64,000 nucleotides of DNA, from assembly GCF_902616385.1 (NCBI RefSeq), contig NZ_CACMSM010000005.1, positions 1 through 64,000 of the forward strand. The letters are read 5' to 3'. The notes under the pieces are model-generated. The model did not search any database. It saw only the letters and a program-made list of their open reading frames with translations, and was not told where the DNA came from. Of the stretch, positions 8,549 to 16,044 are shown one piece after another. Positions within the stretch are counted from its first letter, which is position 1, and each line of letters starts with the position of its first letter. Origin of the DNA: an uncultured Prochlorococcus sp. (GTDB lineage: Bacteria > Cyanobacteriota > Cyanobacteriia > PCC-6307 > Cyanobiaceae). Both the position numbers and the translations under genes were made by a program.

Positions 8549-9471
8549 GTTTGCGTGACTAAACTATTTTTTAATTTCAACTTCAACGAATTGGTCAACT
8601 TTTGATCAACATAAATTTCTGCAGCATTATTTGGACTCTCCTGGAGTCTTATTTTGTGTAATGTTGCACCAAGATTATGTATTGGTTTTTTAAGAATATC
8701 AGAAATATATAAAGCTATATTTTCAGCAGTTGGAACACAATTATGGAAAAATTCGATGTCTTTATTAAGAAAAGTATGATCTAGTTGTTCAACAACTAAA
8801 TCGTTAATTATCTTTTGGAGGGCAGATAAGTCGCAAACCATTCCTGTTCTTTTATCAATGTCTCCTTTTACAGTTATATCGACAAGATAGTTATGACCAT
8901 GTCCATTAACTCTGGCACATTTCCCATAGATTTTTTTATTTTCATCAAGGGATATCTCTTCTTTTGCAAGTCTATGAGCGGCTGCAAAATGAGTTTGTAC
9001 TGTTAAAAATGCTTCCATGTTTTTTCCAAAATAATCTGCCCATAAATTAGGGTTTTCATACAGTCTTAGACTTGTAAGAGGTAAATCATCCTTCAGACGA
9101 CTCCAAATGACCTTTACTAATGCTTCAGTTGTGGGAAGTATACCTTCTTGATTATTAACATTAAATTCAGGCCAGACATCATTTAAAAAACGAAAATCTA
9201 ATTGTCCAGTAACCTTATCTTTAATAGAATGTTTTACATCAGAGAGATTAAGTACCATTCCATCAGAGTCTAGTTCTCCACCCATTGAAACAATAAGTTC
9301 ATAATTATGACCATGACCTGGTGCAATACTGCACTTTCCAAAAAGAGATAAATTTTCTTTTGGGCTTTTTTCAGGAAGCCAATAACGGTGACTAGAACTA
9401 AAGCAGGCACGTCGAGTTATGACGCATTCACGTCCTTTTCCATGAGATGGTTTGGATTGTGTAGAAGTCAT
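8545..9471 (-). CDS. Tandem-domain 6-pyruvoyl-tetrahydropterin synthase-like protein
   Basis: A 308-residue protein made of two PTPS/QueD-fold domains. Domain 2 (residues about 155-290) keeps everything: zinc ligands H166, H191 and H193, catalytic C185, the D231-H232 pair, and substrate-binding E278. Domain 1 (about 18-150) keeps zinc ligands H28, H53, H55 and C47, D92 and E139, but F93 replaces the catalytic histidine. In both domains the cysteine lies six residues before the first His of HGH (CxxxxxHGH), as in biopterin-type PTPS, not the shorter spacing of QueD. The expected reaction is conversion of 7,8-dihydroneopterin triphosphate to 6-pyruvoyl-tetrahydropterin. It leads a coupled minus-strand unit with the RibD-like reductase. 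Confidence 0.85.
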   Translation of the reverse strand: MTSTQSKPSHGKGRECVITRRACFSSSHRYWLPEKSPKENLSLFGKCSIAPGHGHNYELIVSMGGELDSDGMVLNLSDVKHSIKDKVTGQLDFRFLNDVWPEFNVNNQEGILPTTEALVKVIWSRLKDDLPLTSLRLYENPNLWADYFGKNMEAFLTVQTHFAAAHRLAKEEISLDENKKIYGKCARVNGHGHNYLVDITVKGDIDKRTGMVCDLSALQKIINDLVVEQLDHTFLNKDIEFFHNCVPTAENIALYISDILKKPIHNLGATLHKIRLQESPNNAAEIYVDQKLTNSLKLKLKNSLVTQT

Positions 9472-9521
9472 AACTGTCTGCGATAATACTATCTTAAGGT
9501 TTTAAATACGCTTTTGTCTTT

Positions 9522-10079
9522 ATGGAACAATCCGATATCGAAAAAACAGTTAATGCTATTAAAGGCAGAAGCATATTTTTAATAGGAATGATGGGTTCTG
9601 GTAAGTCACAAACTGGTTTGAAGCTGGCTGAATTATTGAAGTATAAATACATTGATTTAGATTCATTAATAGAGAAGTTGGCAAAAAAATCTATCAATCA
9701 AATTTTTAAAGATGAAGGAGAAGATAATTTTCGCGAATTAGAAGCAAACTGCCTTAAAGAAACTATCAAAATTCCTTCATTAGTAATCTCAACTGGGGGA
9801 GGAATAGTTACCAAATCGGAAAACTGGGGAATCTTAAGACAGGGAATAATTGCTTGGATAGATCTCGACAAAGATATAGCAATTGAAAGATTGAAAAATG
9901 AAATTGAAAATAGGCCACTTCTTCAGGGAAAGAATCTAAATGATCTATATATGAGCATTTTTCAATCTAGAGAAAATTTGTATTCTCAAGCAGATTTAAG
10001 AATTCAAGTAAAAAAAGAAAATATTGAACAAGTTGCTATGAAAATAATTAATGCAATTCATAAAGAAATAATCAGTTAA
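9522..10079 (+). CDS. aroK: Shikimate kinase
   Basis: Phosphorylates shikimate with ATP in the chorismate pathway that feeds aromatic amino acids, folate and quinones. The P-loop GMMGSGKS is at residues 22-29. The shikimate-binding DLDSLIE, the segment FRELEANCLKE, the glycine-rich STGGGIV, and the lid segment ENRPLLQG all appear in order. Length is 185 residues, normal for the family. The ATG at 9522 lies 50 bp from the divergent pterin synthase gene. The 3' end overlaps the convergent CRR7-like gene by 4 bp. Confidence 0.94.
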   Translation: MEQSDIEKTVNAIKGRSIFLIGMMGSGKSQTGLKLAELLKYKYIDLDSLIEKLAKKSINQIFKDEGEDNFRELEANCLKETIKIPSLVISTGGGIVTKSENWGILRQGIIAWIDLDKDIAIERLKNEIENRPLLQGKNLNDLYMSIFQSRENLYSQADLRIQVKKENIEQVAMKIINAIHKEIIS

Positions 10080-10333
10080 TCTGGTTCAATTCTTACTGCA
10101 AACCATTTGATAACGTATCCTAATTTTATTTCTAATTCATAAGTGCTTTCCAATAATTCTTCAAAAAATTCCTGATCAGTATCTTTTATATTTTGATATA
10201 TTGTTTGTGTTTCTGTCTTACTAAGCCAATTCTTCAACCATAAAATTGCTTCTTGCTTTGATACAATTTTTTCCTTTGAATCTGGCTCTAATAATACATA
10301 ATAATCTGATGCTCTTATTAGTGGATTTGACAT
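10076..10333 (-). CDS. CRR7-like small protein (possible NDH-1 biogenesis factor)
   Basis: An 85-residue soluble protein. The N-terminal NPLIRASDYYVLLEPDS and the C-terminal LEIKLGYVIKWFAVRIE resemble the conserved ends of the cyanobacterial/plant CHLORORESPIRATORY REDUCTION 7 family, in which the C-terminus reads as a Trp-Tyr/Phe-x-Val-Arg-x-Glu segment. In plants CRR7 is needed for accumulation of the chloroplast NDH complex. The assignment rests on remembered family patterns and modest similarity, so a plain conserved hypothetical remains possible. It is nested between aroK (4-bp convergent overlap) and the divergent DUF6816-like gene, whose start codon is one base away. Confidence 0.6.
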   Translation of the reverse strand: MSNPLIRASDYYVLLEPDSKEKIVSKQEAILWLKNWLSKTETQTIYQNIKDTDQEFFEELLESTYELEIKLGYVIKWFAVRIEPD

Positions 10334-10334
10334 A

Positions 10335-11048
10335 ATGAAAATTTTTCTTGGATTAATTCTTTGCTTGATTTTTCAAGGAATTTTTTTAGAAAGTTCTTTT
10401 GCTCTAGTAGATTCTAACGTACGAGAGTTTTTGGAAAATCGTGTAAATCAATGGCCAGAATTATATTTGCCAAATTTTAAATTATCGGATACTTCTAAGG
10501 ATTTAATTTATCCTAAATGGTTCGAGGGGAATTGGCTTGTTACTTCTCAAGATATAGTTAATGATTCAGAAGAGCCAGTTATTTATAAAGTAAATTTCTT
10601 TAAGAATGATTCAGATTTAATTGTTGGTAATCGTGCAAAAAATTCTGAATCTATTGGAAAAGCAATATTTGGTGAAACCTTAATCAAGGTTGTCAATGAT
10701 CCTCAATCTATTAATAATCAAATTACTTATTTAAAAGATGATTTTTATATTGATTCAAGAATTACAGGGAGAAATCAGATCCAAGATAATGATATTTTTT
10801 TCGCAGATGAGCTAGTTATACAAACAGCACATAAGCCAGGTGCTTCAAGGATTAATCAGGTAGAGACCATTAGTAAATTTCAAAAATGTTCTGAAGAAAT
10901 ATTAGAAGTTGATAATTCAATCAAACCATCAATTTGTGGAGTGCAATATGTCGCTTCTTATGGTTCAAAAGTTGGTGATCCTTCTATTCACGCTATAAAA
11001 ACAAATAAATATAAATTGAAGTTTGAATTTATTGAGAGTTTGCACTAA
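10335..11048 (+). CDS. Exported DUF6816-like conserved protein
   Basis: A 237-residue protein with a clear signal peptide (hydrophobic residues 3-20, likely cleavage after SSFA). The mature part begins LVDSNVREFLENRVNQWPELYLPN and contains YPKWFEGNWLVTSQD, a pattern of the cyanobacterial/plastid DUF6816 family, probably a lumenal lipocalin-like beta-barrel. Two Cys (in KCSEEIL and SICGVQ) lie within about 20 residues of each other late in the protein and could form a disulfide. Function is unknown. The gene end overlaps the convergent glutathione transferase gene by 20 bp. Confidence 0.65.
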   Translation: MKIFLGLILCLIFQGIFLESSFALVDSNVREFLENRVNQWPELYLPNFKLSDTSKDLIYPKWFEGNWLVTSQDIVNDSEEPVIYKVNFFKNDSDLIVGNRAKNSESIGKAIFGETLIKVVNDPQSINNQITYLKDDFYIDSRITGRNQIQDNDIFFADELVIQTAHKPGASRINQVETISKFQKCSEEILEVDNSIKPSICGVQYVASYGSKVGDPSIHAIKTNKYKLKFEFIESLH

Positions 11049-11754
11049 AAAGATATTCCTCTAAGTTGTTCCTCCAAATGAAAAGATTTTCTAAATAAGG
11101 GTTGTTTATGTATTCTTGGCTTCCCTCTCCTGAAAGAATTGGTCCTGCAGACTTTGGAAATTTAATAAGGGATAATTGAGCAGCAATTGAAATATCTGCA
11201 ATTGATAAACTATCTCCAATTAAATATTTCTTGTTGATTAAGGATTTTGATAAAGCTTCAAGTAATTTTTGGAGTTCTAAATTATCCTTAGAAGACAAAA
11301 CTACATTGGAAATTTTTCTAAGATTTTCAAAAGGTAATTTATCAACAATACTTTTAACTGAAGAAGGTATTTCATCTGGGAGTAATGCAGTTCTTAGCTG
11401 TGGATTTTCTATCGCAGATTTTATTAAAGCTTTTCTACAAGTTGTAGCCATTGTAGTATCAGCCCAGTCTTCAATTAATTTGCATTGTGCAAATAATATT
11501 GGATCCTCCGGAAAAAGTGGATTGTTTTCATTTTTTTTATCAATATATTCGCAAATAGTTGAAGAGTCATTAATAACTTGATCATTACTATCGACTATTA
11601 CAGGTACTTGTTTTTGACCTGATAATTTAAAGATTTCAAATTGGCCTATTCCAGGTGTTACTTCTTCAACTCGATATTGTAGTTTTTTTGCATGAAGAGC
11701 CATTCTTGTTTTTAAACAAAAAGCACTATGCCTAAATTGATATAATGTAATCAT
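11029..11754 (-). CDS. Glutathione S-transferase family protein
   Basis: A 241-residue cytosolic protein. The N-terminal thioredoxin-fold domain starts ITLYQFRHSAFCLKTRMAL, with a Ser-x-x-Cys arrangement at the usual active-site position. The cis-proline segment QVPVIVD and the glutathione gamma-glutamyl contact DSSTICEYI follow. The all-helical C-terminal domain contains LIGDSLSIADISIAAQL, the N-capping/hydrophobic staple motif of GSTs. It probably detoxifies or reduces lipid or quinone electrophiles; the specific substrate cannot be read. It converges on the DUF6816-like gene with a 20-bp overlap. Confidence 0.85.
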   Translation of the reverse strand: MITLYQFRHSAFCLKTRMALHAKKLQYRVEEVTPGIGQFEIFKLSGQKQVPVIVDSNDQVINDSSTICEYIDKKNENNPLFPEDPILFAQCKLIEDWADTTMATTCRKALIKSAIENPQLRTALLPDEIPSSVKSIVDKLPFENLRKISNVVLSSKDNLELQKLLEALSKSLINKKYLIGDSLSIADISIAAQLSLIKFPKSAGPILSGEGSQEYINNPYLENLFIWRNNLEEYLFSANSQ

Positions 11755-11808
11755 GCTGTTTAATGTTTGTTAAAACTTAGCTAAAAAAGTAATCTATTTG
11801 TGGAGCTG

Positions 11809-12018
11809 ATGGGCGAATTTTTCTCTAATGTTGCGAGATATCCAAAGTATTTGATATCTATCATTGTTGGGGGACTTGTTGCTTTGCTTGAACCTTTATT
11901 CAAGAATAGATCAAATCCACTCACAATAGTAGGTTTGATATCTTCTGTCTTAAGTGCTTTCATAACTGTTTATTTTGTCTTGCAAGCGATGACAAACCCA
12001 ATAAATTTACAACCATAA
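11809..12018 (+). CDS. ycf33: Ycf33 (DUF751) membrane protein
   Basis: A 69-residue protein with two hydrophobic helices (about 12-30 and 42-60). The opening GEFFSNVARYPKYLISIIVG is the signature of Ycf33, a small membrane protein conserved in cyanobacteria and some plastid genomes, associated in the literature with photosystem I cyclic electron flow but with no firm mechanism. A GTG three codons upstream (11800) is an alternative start; I prefer the ATG at 11809 because family members start right at the GEFF segment. Its stop overlaps the rbfA ATG by one base. Confidence 0.85.
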   Translation: MGEFFSNVARYPKYLISIIVGGLVALLEPLFKNRSNPLTIVGLISSVLSAFITVYFVLQAMTNPINLQP

Positions 12019-12410
12019 TGCCAAATAATTACCGTCTTGCAAAAGTTTCTTCTCTTTTGAAGAAAGAAATAACCCTTATTTTGCAGAATGATTTAGAAAA
12101 TGATCTTATTAGAGAGCATTTCGTCAATATTTCTAAGATTGATTTATCAGGTGATTTGCAACACTGTAAAATTTATATAACTTCAACTGCTCAAGAGAAA
12201 GTGAGGAAGGAAATTGTATTAAACTTGAATACTGCTAAAAGTTTTATAAGGCATAGTTTAGGAAAAAGAATTGAGATGAGAAGAGTTCCAGAGATAATTT
12301 TTAAAGACGATGTTGTTCTTGATAAAGGATTATCAGTCTTGAAACTTCTCGATGAATTAAAAAATCAAAATCAAAATCATAATATTGAGGACAAGGATGC
12401 CAAAAGTTGA
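12018..12410 (+). CDS. rbfA: Ribosome-binding factor A
   Basis: A 130-residue KH-like protein that helps mature the 30S subunit at low temperature by binding near helix 1 of 16S rRNA. It begins NNYRLAKVSSLLKKEITLIL, contains CKIYITS and the typical FIRHSLGKRIEMRRVPEIIF with the Arg-rich RNA-binding strand, then LDKGLSVLKLLDEL. The C-terminal 15 residues are a low-complexity Asn/Gln tail. The ATG shares a base with the ycf33 stop. Its 3' end overlaps hemD by 14 bp, giving a coupled ycf33-rbfA-hemD run. Confidence 0.93.
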   Translation: MPNNYRLAKVSSLLKKEITLILQNDLENDLIREHFVNISKIDLSGDLQHCKIYITSTAQEKVRKEIVLNLNTAKSFIRHSLGKRIEMRRVPEIIFKDDVVLDKGLSVLKLLDELKNQNQNHNIEDKDAKS

Positions 12411-13194
12411 TCTACCCCTTAATCAAAGAAATATAATAATTACTCGATCAAAAGAAGGGATATTCGATATAAAAAAGATATTCACAAGCAAGGGCGCTAA
12501 TGTATTTGATTTACCTGCAATAAGTATTGCTGATCCTGATGATTTGAATCCTCTTGATGAAGCATTAAATCAAATAAATGATTTTCATTGGATTATTTTT
12601 TCCAGTAGTAATGGGATCAAATTTGTGGATAAAAGACTTAGATACTTTAATAGTTCATTGAAAGAATGTTCTAAAAAAACAAAAATCGCCGTAGTCGGAG
12701 AAAAAACCTCAAAAACTCTTGATGATTTTGGGATTAAGGCTGATTTCATACCTCCAGAATTTGTTGCTGAAAGTTTAATTGATAATTTCCCAGTATCTGG
12801 TTATGGACTTCGAGTTTTTGTACCAAGAGTTCAAACAGGAGGTAGGGATTTAATTGCAGATCAATTTAGAAAGGCTGGTGCTCGTGTATTTGAGGTTCCT
12901 GCATATGAAACTAGATGTCCTGAATCAATTCCGGAAGAAACAATTGATATTATTTCTAATCGAAAAGTCGATGCAATTATTTTCTCAAGCGGTAAAACCG
13001 TAGTAAATGCTGCTTTTCTACTAGAAAAAAAACTTGGCAAACAATGGTTAGAATATTTTGATCAAATTAAGTTATTAACTATTGGACCTCAGACAACAAA
13101 AATATGTAACAAGATTTTTGGAAGAGTTGATAGTCAGGCACAAAAATATACTTTTGAAGGACTACTAGATGTAGCAATTAATATTTTTAATTAG
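12397..13194 (+). CDS. hemD: Uroporphyrinogen-III synthase
   Basis: Cyclises hydroxymethylbilane with inversion of ring D, supplying chlorophyll, heme and cobalamin. The two alternating domains can be followed: ITRSKEGIFDIKKIF and DFHWIIFSSSNGIKF at the front, AVVGEKTSKTLDDFG, then VFEVPAYET and AIIFSSGKTVVN. The family is poorly conserved, so length (about 265 residues) and the order of FSSSNG/IGPQTTK motifs are the evidence. I choose the ATG at 12397, which has a GAGG/AAGG purine run just upstream inside rbfA; a TTG at 12385 would add four residues. The end overlaps the convergent SRPBCC gene by 8 bp. Confidence 0.87.
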   Translation: MPKVDLPLNQRNIIITRSKEGIFDIKKIFTSKGANVFDLPAISIADPDDLNPLDEALNQINDFHWIIFSSSNGIKFVDKRLRYFNSSLKECSKKTKIAVVGEKTSKTLDDFGIKADFIPPEFVAESLIDNFPVSGYGLRVFVPRVQTGGRDLIADQFRKAGARVFEVPAYETRCPESIPEETIDIISNRKVDAIIFSSGKTVVNAAFLLEKKLGKQWLEYFDQIKLLTIGPQTTKICNKIFGRVDSQAQKYTFEGLLDVAINIFN

Positions 13195-13657
13195 AAAAAC
13201 TTTCTGTATAGTTCTTTTCAACTAAATCTTTGAACCTATCAATATTGGTCTGTAATTCGTTTGTAACCATTTTGCCTAAAATATTTTCTTCCATAAACCG
13301 AGCAATCATTTTTGGTAGTTCATAAGTTATTGCTAAATTTACCGTTGTGACTTGATCAGTTTTACTTTCGAAAACTACTGATCCCTCAGTTGGTAAACCT
13401 CCTATTGATTTCCATTTAAGTTTGCTTTTCTCAACCCTTTCTGTAATTTGAGCTTTCCATTTAAACCTAAAGCCATTTGCAGCTAAAGTCCATTCTGTTA
13501 AATCTGGTAACGTATTAGTTTCTTCGTCAACTGTTTTTACAGATTCAATCCAGCTCATCCAAAGTGACATTGAGTCTAAATCGCTCCATGTGTCCCATAC
13601 ATTTTGAAGAGGCGCATTAACAACTGTTATTACGTCATGTTTTAGCCAAATACCCAT
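13187..13657 (-). CDS. SRPBCC (START-like) ligand-binding protein
   Basis: A 156-residue protein of the polyketide cyclase/START-like fold: VITVVNAPLQNVWDTWSDLDSMSLWMSWIESV is the usual first strand and helix. A C-terminal long helix (LPKMIARFMEENILGKMVTNELQTNIDRFKDL) closes the hydrophobic pocket. No enzymatic residues are recognisable. It starts 4 bp after the zds stop on the same strand, so it is co-transcribed with carotene desaturase. Binding of a hydrophobic intermediate such as a carotene is an attractive but untested idea. Confidence 0.75.
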   Translation of the reverse strand: MGIWLKHDVITVVNAPLQNVWDTWSDLDSMSLWMSWIESVKTVDEETNTLPDLTEWTLAANGFRFKWKAQITERVEKSKLKWKSIGGLPTEGSVVFESKTDQVTTVNLAITYELPKMIARFMEENILGKMVTNELQTNIDRFKDLVEKNYTESFSN

Positions 13658-13661
13658 TAAA

Positions 13662-15116
13662 TTAACTTACTGCAAGATTTTTTGCTAATTCGGCTTTCTT
13701 CTCTAAAATTGCGGCGGCAGCTAAATGACCACTCATTGTAGCTCCCTCCATAGAGTCTATATAATCTTGTTTTGTATAACTACCAGCCATGAAGAAATTA
13801 GATATAGATGTTTTTTGATCGGGTCTGAAAAGTTCCATGCCGGGAGCTTCTCTATAGAGTGATTGTGGAATTTGTACCACGTTGCTCCAAAGTAATTTAA
13901 GGTTTTTTGAGGATGGGAATAGACGGCGAACCTCTTTATCAATTTCTTTTGTAATTCTTTCTGTGGATCTTCCCATCCATCTATCGCCAGGAGTTAAAAC
14001 ACATTGGAGAAGCGATCCCATATCTTTTTTTCTATAGTCTGCTGGACTTGCTAGTGCTAAATCAGCAAAACAACTAAAAGATGCATCAGCAGAATAAAGA
14101 AGGTTATCTAGTCCAATTGGTTCGTTTCCAGTATTATCTTTTTGTAATTCAGTAACCCAACCGTCATATCTTAATTGGATTGTGGCAACAGCTACAGCTC
14201 TAAGTTTTTTTAAACCTTCAAATTCTTTAAATTGATACCATTCTTTTGGAATTATTTTTTTTATTCCAGGAACATCACAGGCAGCCAGAAATTTATCTGC
14301 AAACACTGCCTTAATTCCTTCAGGAGAAGATATTTTTAATTGATTTACTGAATAAGAGGAAGATTCCTTTTCATAAATGATTTCTTCTACCTTATGGTTA
14401 AGGTGTATTTTTGCCCCTTTGTTTGTGATGTAGTCGACGATAGGTTGCGTTAACCACTTATGTGGGGAACCTTTTAAAAGATTAAGTTTTGAGGCTTCTG
14501 TTTTTGACGCAAACATCATGAATATAGTTAGCATGCATCTTGCTGAAATATCTTTGCAATTAATAAAACCTAATGCATATGCGATAGGGTCCCACATTCT
14601 TTCCAAACTTTTTTCACTTCCACCATGGTTTAAAAACCATTCTTTAAAACTAATTCTATCTAGATCTCTAATTATTTTCATTGCACCTTCATAATCTAGC
14701 AATCCTCTAACGATTGGACTGGTCCCTAAAGCTAAGGCATTTCTGAACTTATCTACCCAAGTAAGTTGTTCGGTGGTAAAAAAAGCTTTAAGTCCATTAA
14801 ATGGAGCACCTAAAGGGAATCTGAAATCTAAAGATTTTAAATTACCACCATTATTGATAAATAGATGAGTATGATCTTTCGGGAGTAAATTTTCTAGAGC
14901 TCCCACTTTTTTCATTAATTTAAAAAGATTTGCATAATTGTAAAAAAATACATGTAAACCCATTTCTATGTGATTACCATCCTTATCTTCCCAACTTCCT
15001 ACTTTACCTCCCCAAAATGACCTGCTCTCGTAAATTTCTACTTCGTGGCCTTCATCAACTAAATTGACTGCTGCTGTAAGACCAGCTAATCCAGAACCAA
15101 CTATTGCAATTTTCAC
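13662..15116 (-). CDS. zds: Zeta-carotene desaturase (plant-type)
   Basis: Converts 9,9'-di-cis-zeta-carotene to neurosporene and 7,9,9',7'-tetra-cis-lycopene with FAD and plastoquinone. The FAD dinucleotide fold [10 protein letters not shown] is at residues 7-16. The CrtP/CrtQ-type pattern continues with [22 protein letters not shown] and [19 protein letters not shown]. The C-terminal FAD motif [25 protein letters not shown] is complete. Length 484 matches CrtQ. It resembles the pds gene at 37.9-39.3 kb through common ancestry. It is followed by the SRPBCC gene in the same unit and is divergent from the A-type Fe-S carrier. Confidence 0.94.
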   Translation of the reverse strand: MKIAIVGSGLAGLTAAVNLVDEGHEVEIYESRSFWGGKVGSWEDKDGNHIEMGLHVFFYNYANLFKLMKKVGALENLLPKDHTHLFINNGGNLKSLDFRFPLGAPFNGLKAFFTTEQLTWVDKFRNALALGTSPIVRGLLDYEGAMKIIRDLDRISFKEWFLNHGGSEKSLERMWDPIAYALGFINCKDISARCMLTIFMMFASKTEASKLNLLKGSPHKWLTQPIVDYITNKGAKIHLNHKVEEIIYEKESSSYSVNQLKISSPEGIKAVFADKFLAACDVPGIKKIIPKEWYQFKEFEGLKKLRAVAVATIQLRYDGWVTELQKDNTGNEPIGLDNLLYSADASFSCFADLALASPADYRKKDMGSLLQCVLTPGDRWMGRSTERITKEIDKEVRRLFPSSKNLKLLWSNVVQIPQSLYREAPGMELFRPDQKTSISNFFMAGSYTKQDYIDSMEGATMSGHLAAAAILEKKAELAKNLAVS

Positions 15117-15215
15117 TTTTTCTTAAAATTATAACAAATCAAGTTTGGATAACGTTTGTTCTATGCATCATATCGATTAATTTTTTATATTATAAATAGT
15201 AGAAATCCCTTGTTT

Positions 15216-15608
15216 ATGGAAAATGTAGAAGTTCAACATGAAATTAAAAACTCTGATGATGGCAAAGGTATCTTAATTACGAATGATGCTATAGAACAAA
15301 TTTCAAATTTATTGAAGGGTCAAAGTGATAAAAAAGCACTAAGGGTAGGAGTAAGATCTGGCGGTTGTAGCGGGATGAGTTATACGATGGATTTTATAGG
15401 AACTGATGAAATAAATCCCGATGATAAAGTTTATGATTATTCATTAAAAGCTGATCAAAGTTTTCAAGTTGTTTGTGATCCTAAAAGTCTTTTATATATT
15501 TATGGAATGCAGTTAGATTTTAGTAAGGAATTAATTGGAGGTGGCTTTAATTTTGTAAATCCCAATGCCTCTCAAACTTGCGGTTGTGGAAGCTCCTTTG
15601 CAGTTTGA
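15216..15608 (+). CDS. A-type iron-sulfur carrier (IscA/SufA/HesB family)
   Basis: A 130-residue Fe-S carrier/scaffold. The three invariant cysteines are visible: one in RSGGCSGMSY and two in the C-terminal QTCGCGSSF. The N-terminal section ILITNDAIEQISNLLKG is the family start. The ATG at 15216 is preferred; in-frame TTG codons upstream would add an unlikely hydrophobic leader. It delivers clusters to Fe-S apoproteins, of which this window holds several (NdhI, RimO, the DUF512 protein). Whether it is the SufA or IscA type cannot be settled from sequence alone. Confidence 0.88.
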   Translation: MENVEVQHEIKNSDDGKGILITNDAIEQISNLLKGQSDKKALRVGVRSGGCSGMSYTMDFIGTDEINPDDKVYDYSLKADQSFQVVCDPKSLLYIYGMQLDFSKELIGGGFNFVNPNASQTCGCGSSFAV

Positions 15609-15614
15609 TTAATA

Positions 15615-16043
15615 ATGAATAACGAAATTAATCCCATCGAAGAGGATTTTAATGCGGCTTTATCAAGATATAAAGCAGGGCAAGATTTAATTCCAATCAT
15701 TCAAGATTTTCAAAAAATTATACAGCAAATTCCAAATCATTTTGCTGCTTGGACTTGTTTATCATGGCTTCAATTACTTTTGAAAAATAATGAAGAAGCT
15801 TTATCATCTGCCAGACAAGCTGTTCGACTAAATCAGCAAGATCCACAAGCAAGAATGAATTTGTCTTTAGCTCTTTTGGCTACCAATAATAAAGGTGTTA
15901 GAGATCATATTGAGTTAATAAAAAAAATGTCTATGATGATGCCAGATGTGAAAAGTGAGTTGAAAGAATCTGTTGAAGACGGATTAAGTAGATATCCGGA
16001 TTGGCCTGAGTTAACCAAAGTAAAAAAATGGTTGGAATTTTAA
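15615..16043 (+). CDS. TPR repeat protein
   Basis: A 142-residue helical protein starting 6 bp after the Fe-S carrier gene. At least one clear tetratricopeptide unit spans HFAAWTCLSWLQLLLKNNEEALSSARQAVRLNQQDPQARMNLSLAL, with the usual W-L-G/A-Y-F/A-A-P positions. The N-terminal helix pair also fits a TPR. The C-terminus SRYPDWPELTKVKKWLEF is conserved-looking. It is presumably a protein-interaction adaptor; the partner is unknown. It lies in a tightly packed run with the LpxB-related gene one base downstream. Confidence 0.7.
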   Translation: MNNEINPIEEDFNAALSRYKAGQDLIPIIQDFQKIIQQIPNHFAAWTCLSWLQLLLKNNEEALSSARQAVRLNQQDPQARMNLSLALLATNNKGVRDHIELIKKMSMMMPDVKSELKESVEDGLSRYPDWPELTKVKKWLEF

Positions 16044-16044
16044 A

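Noticed and set aside
11231-11581. 116-codon plus-strand ORF inside the GST gene
   Set aside because: Antisense to a well-supported glutathione transferase; hydrophobic Ser-rich translation without family features.
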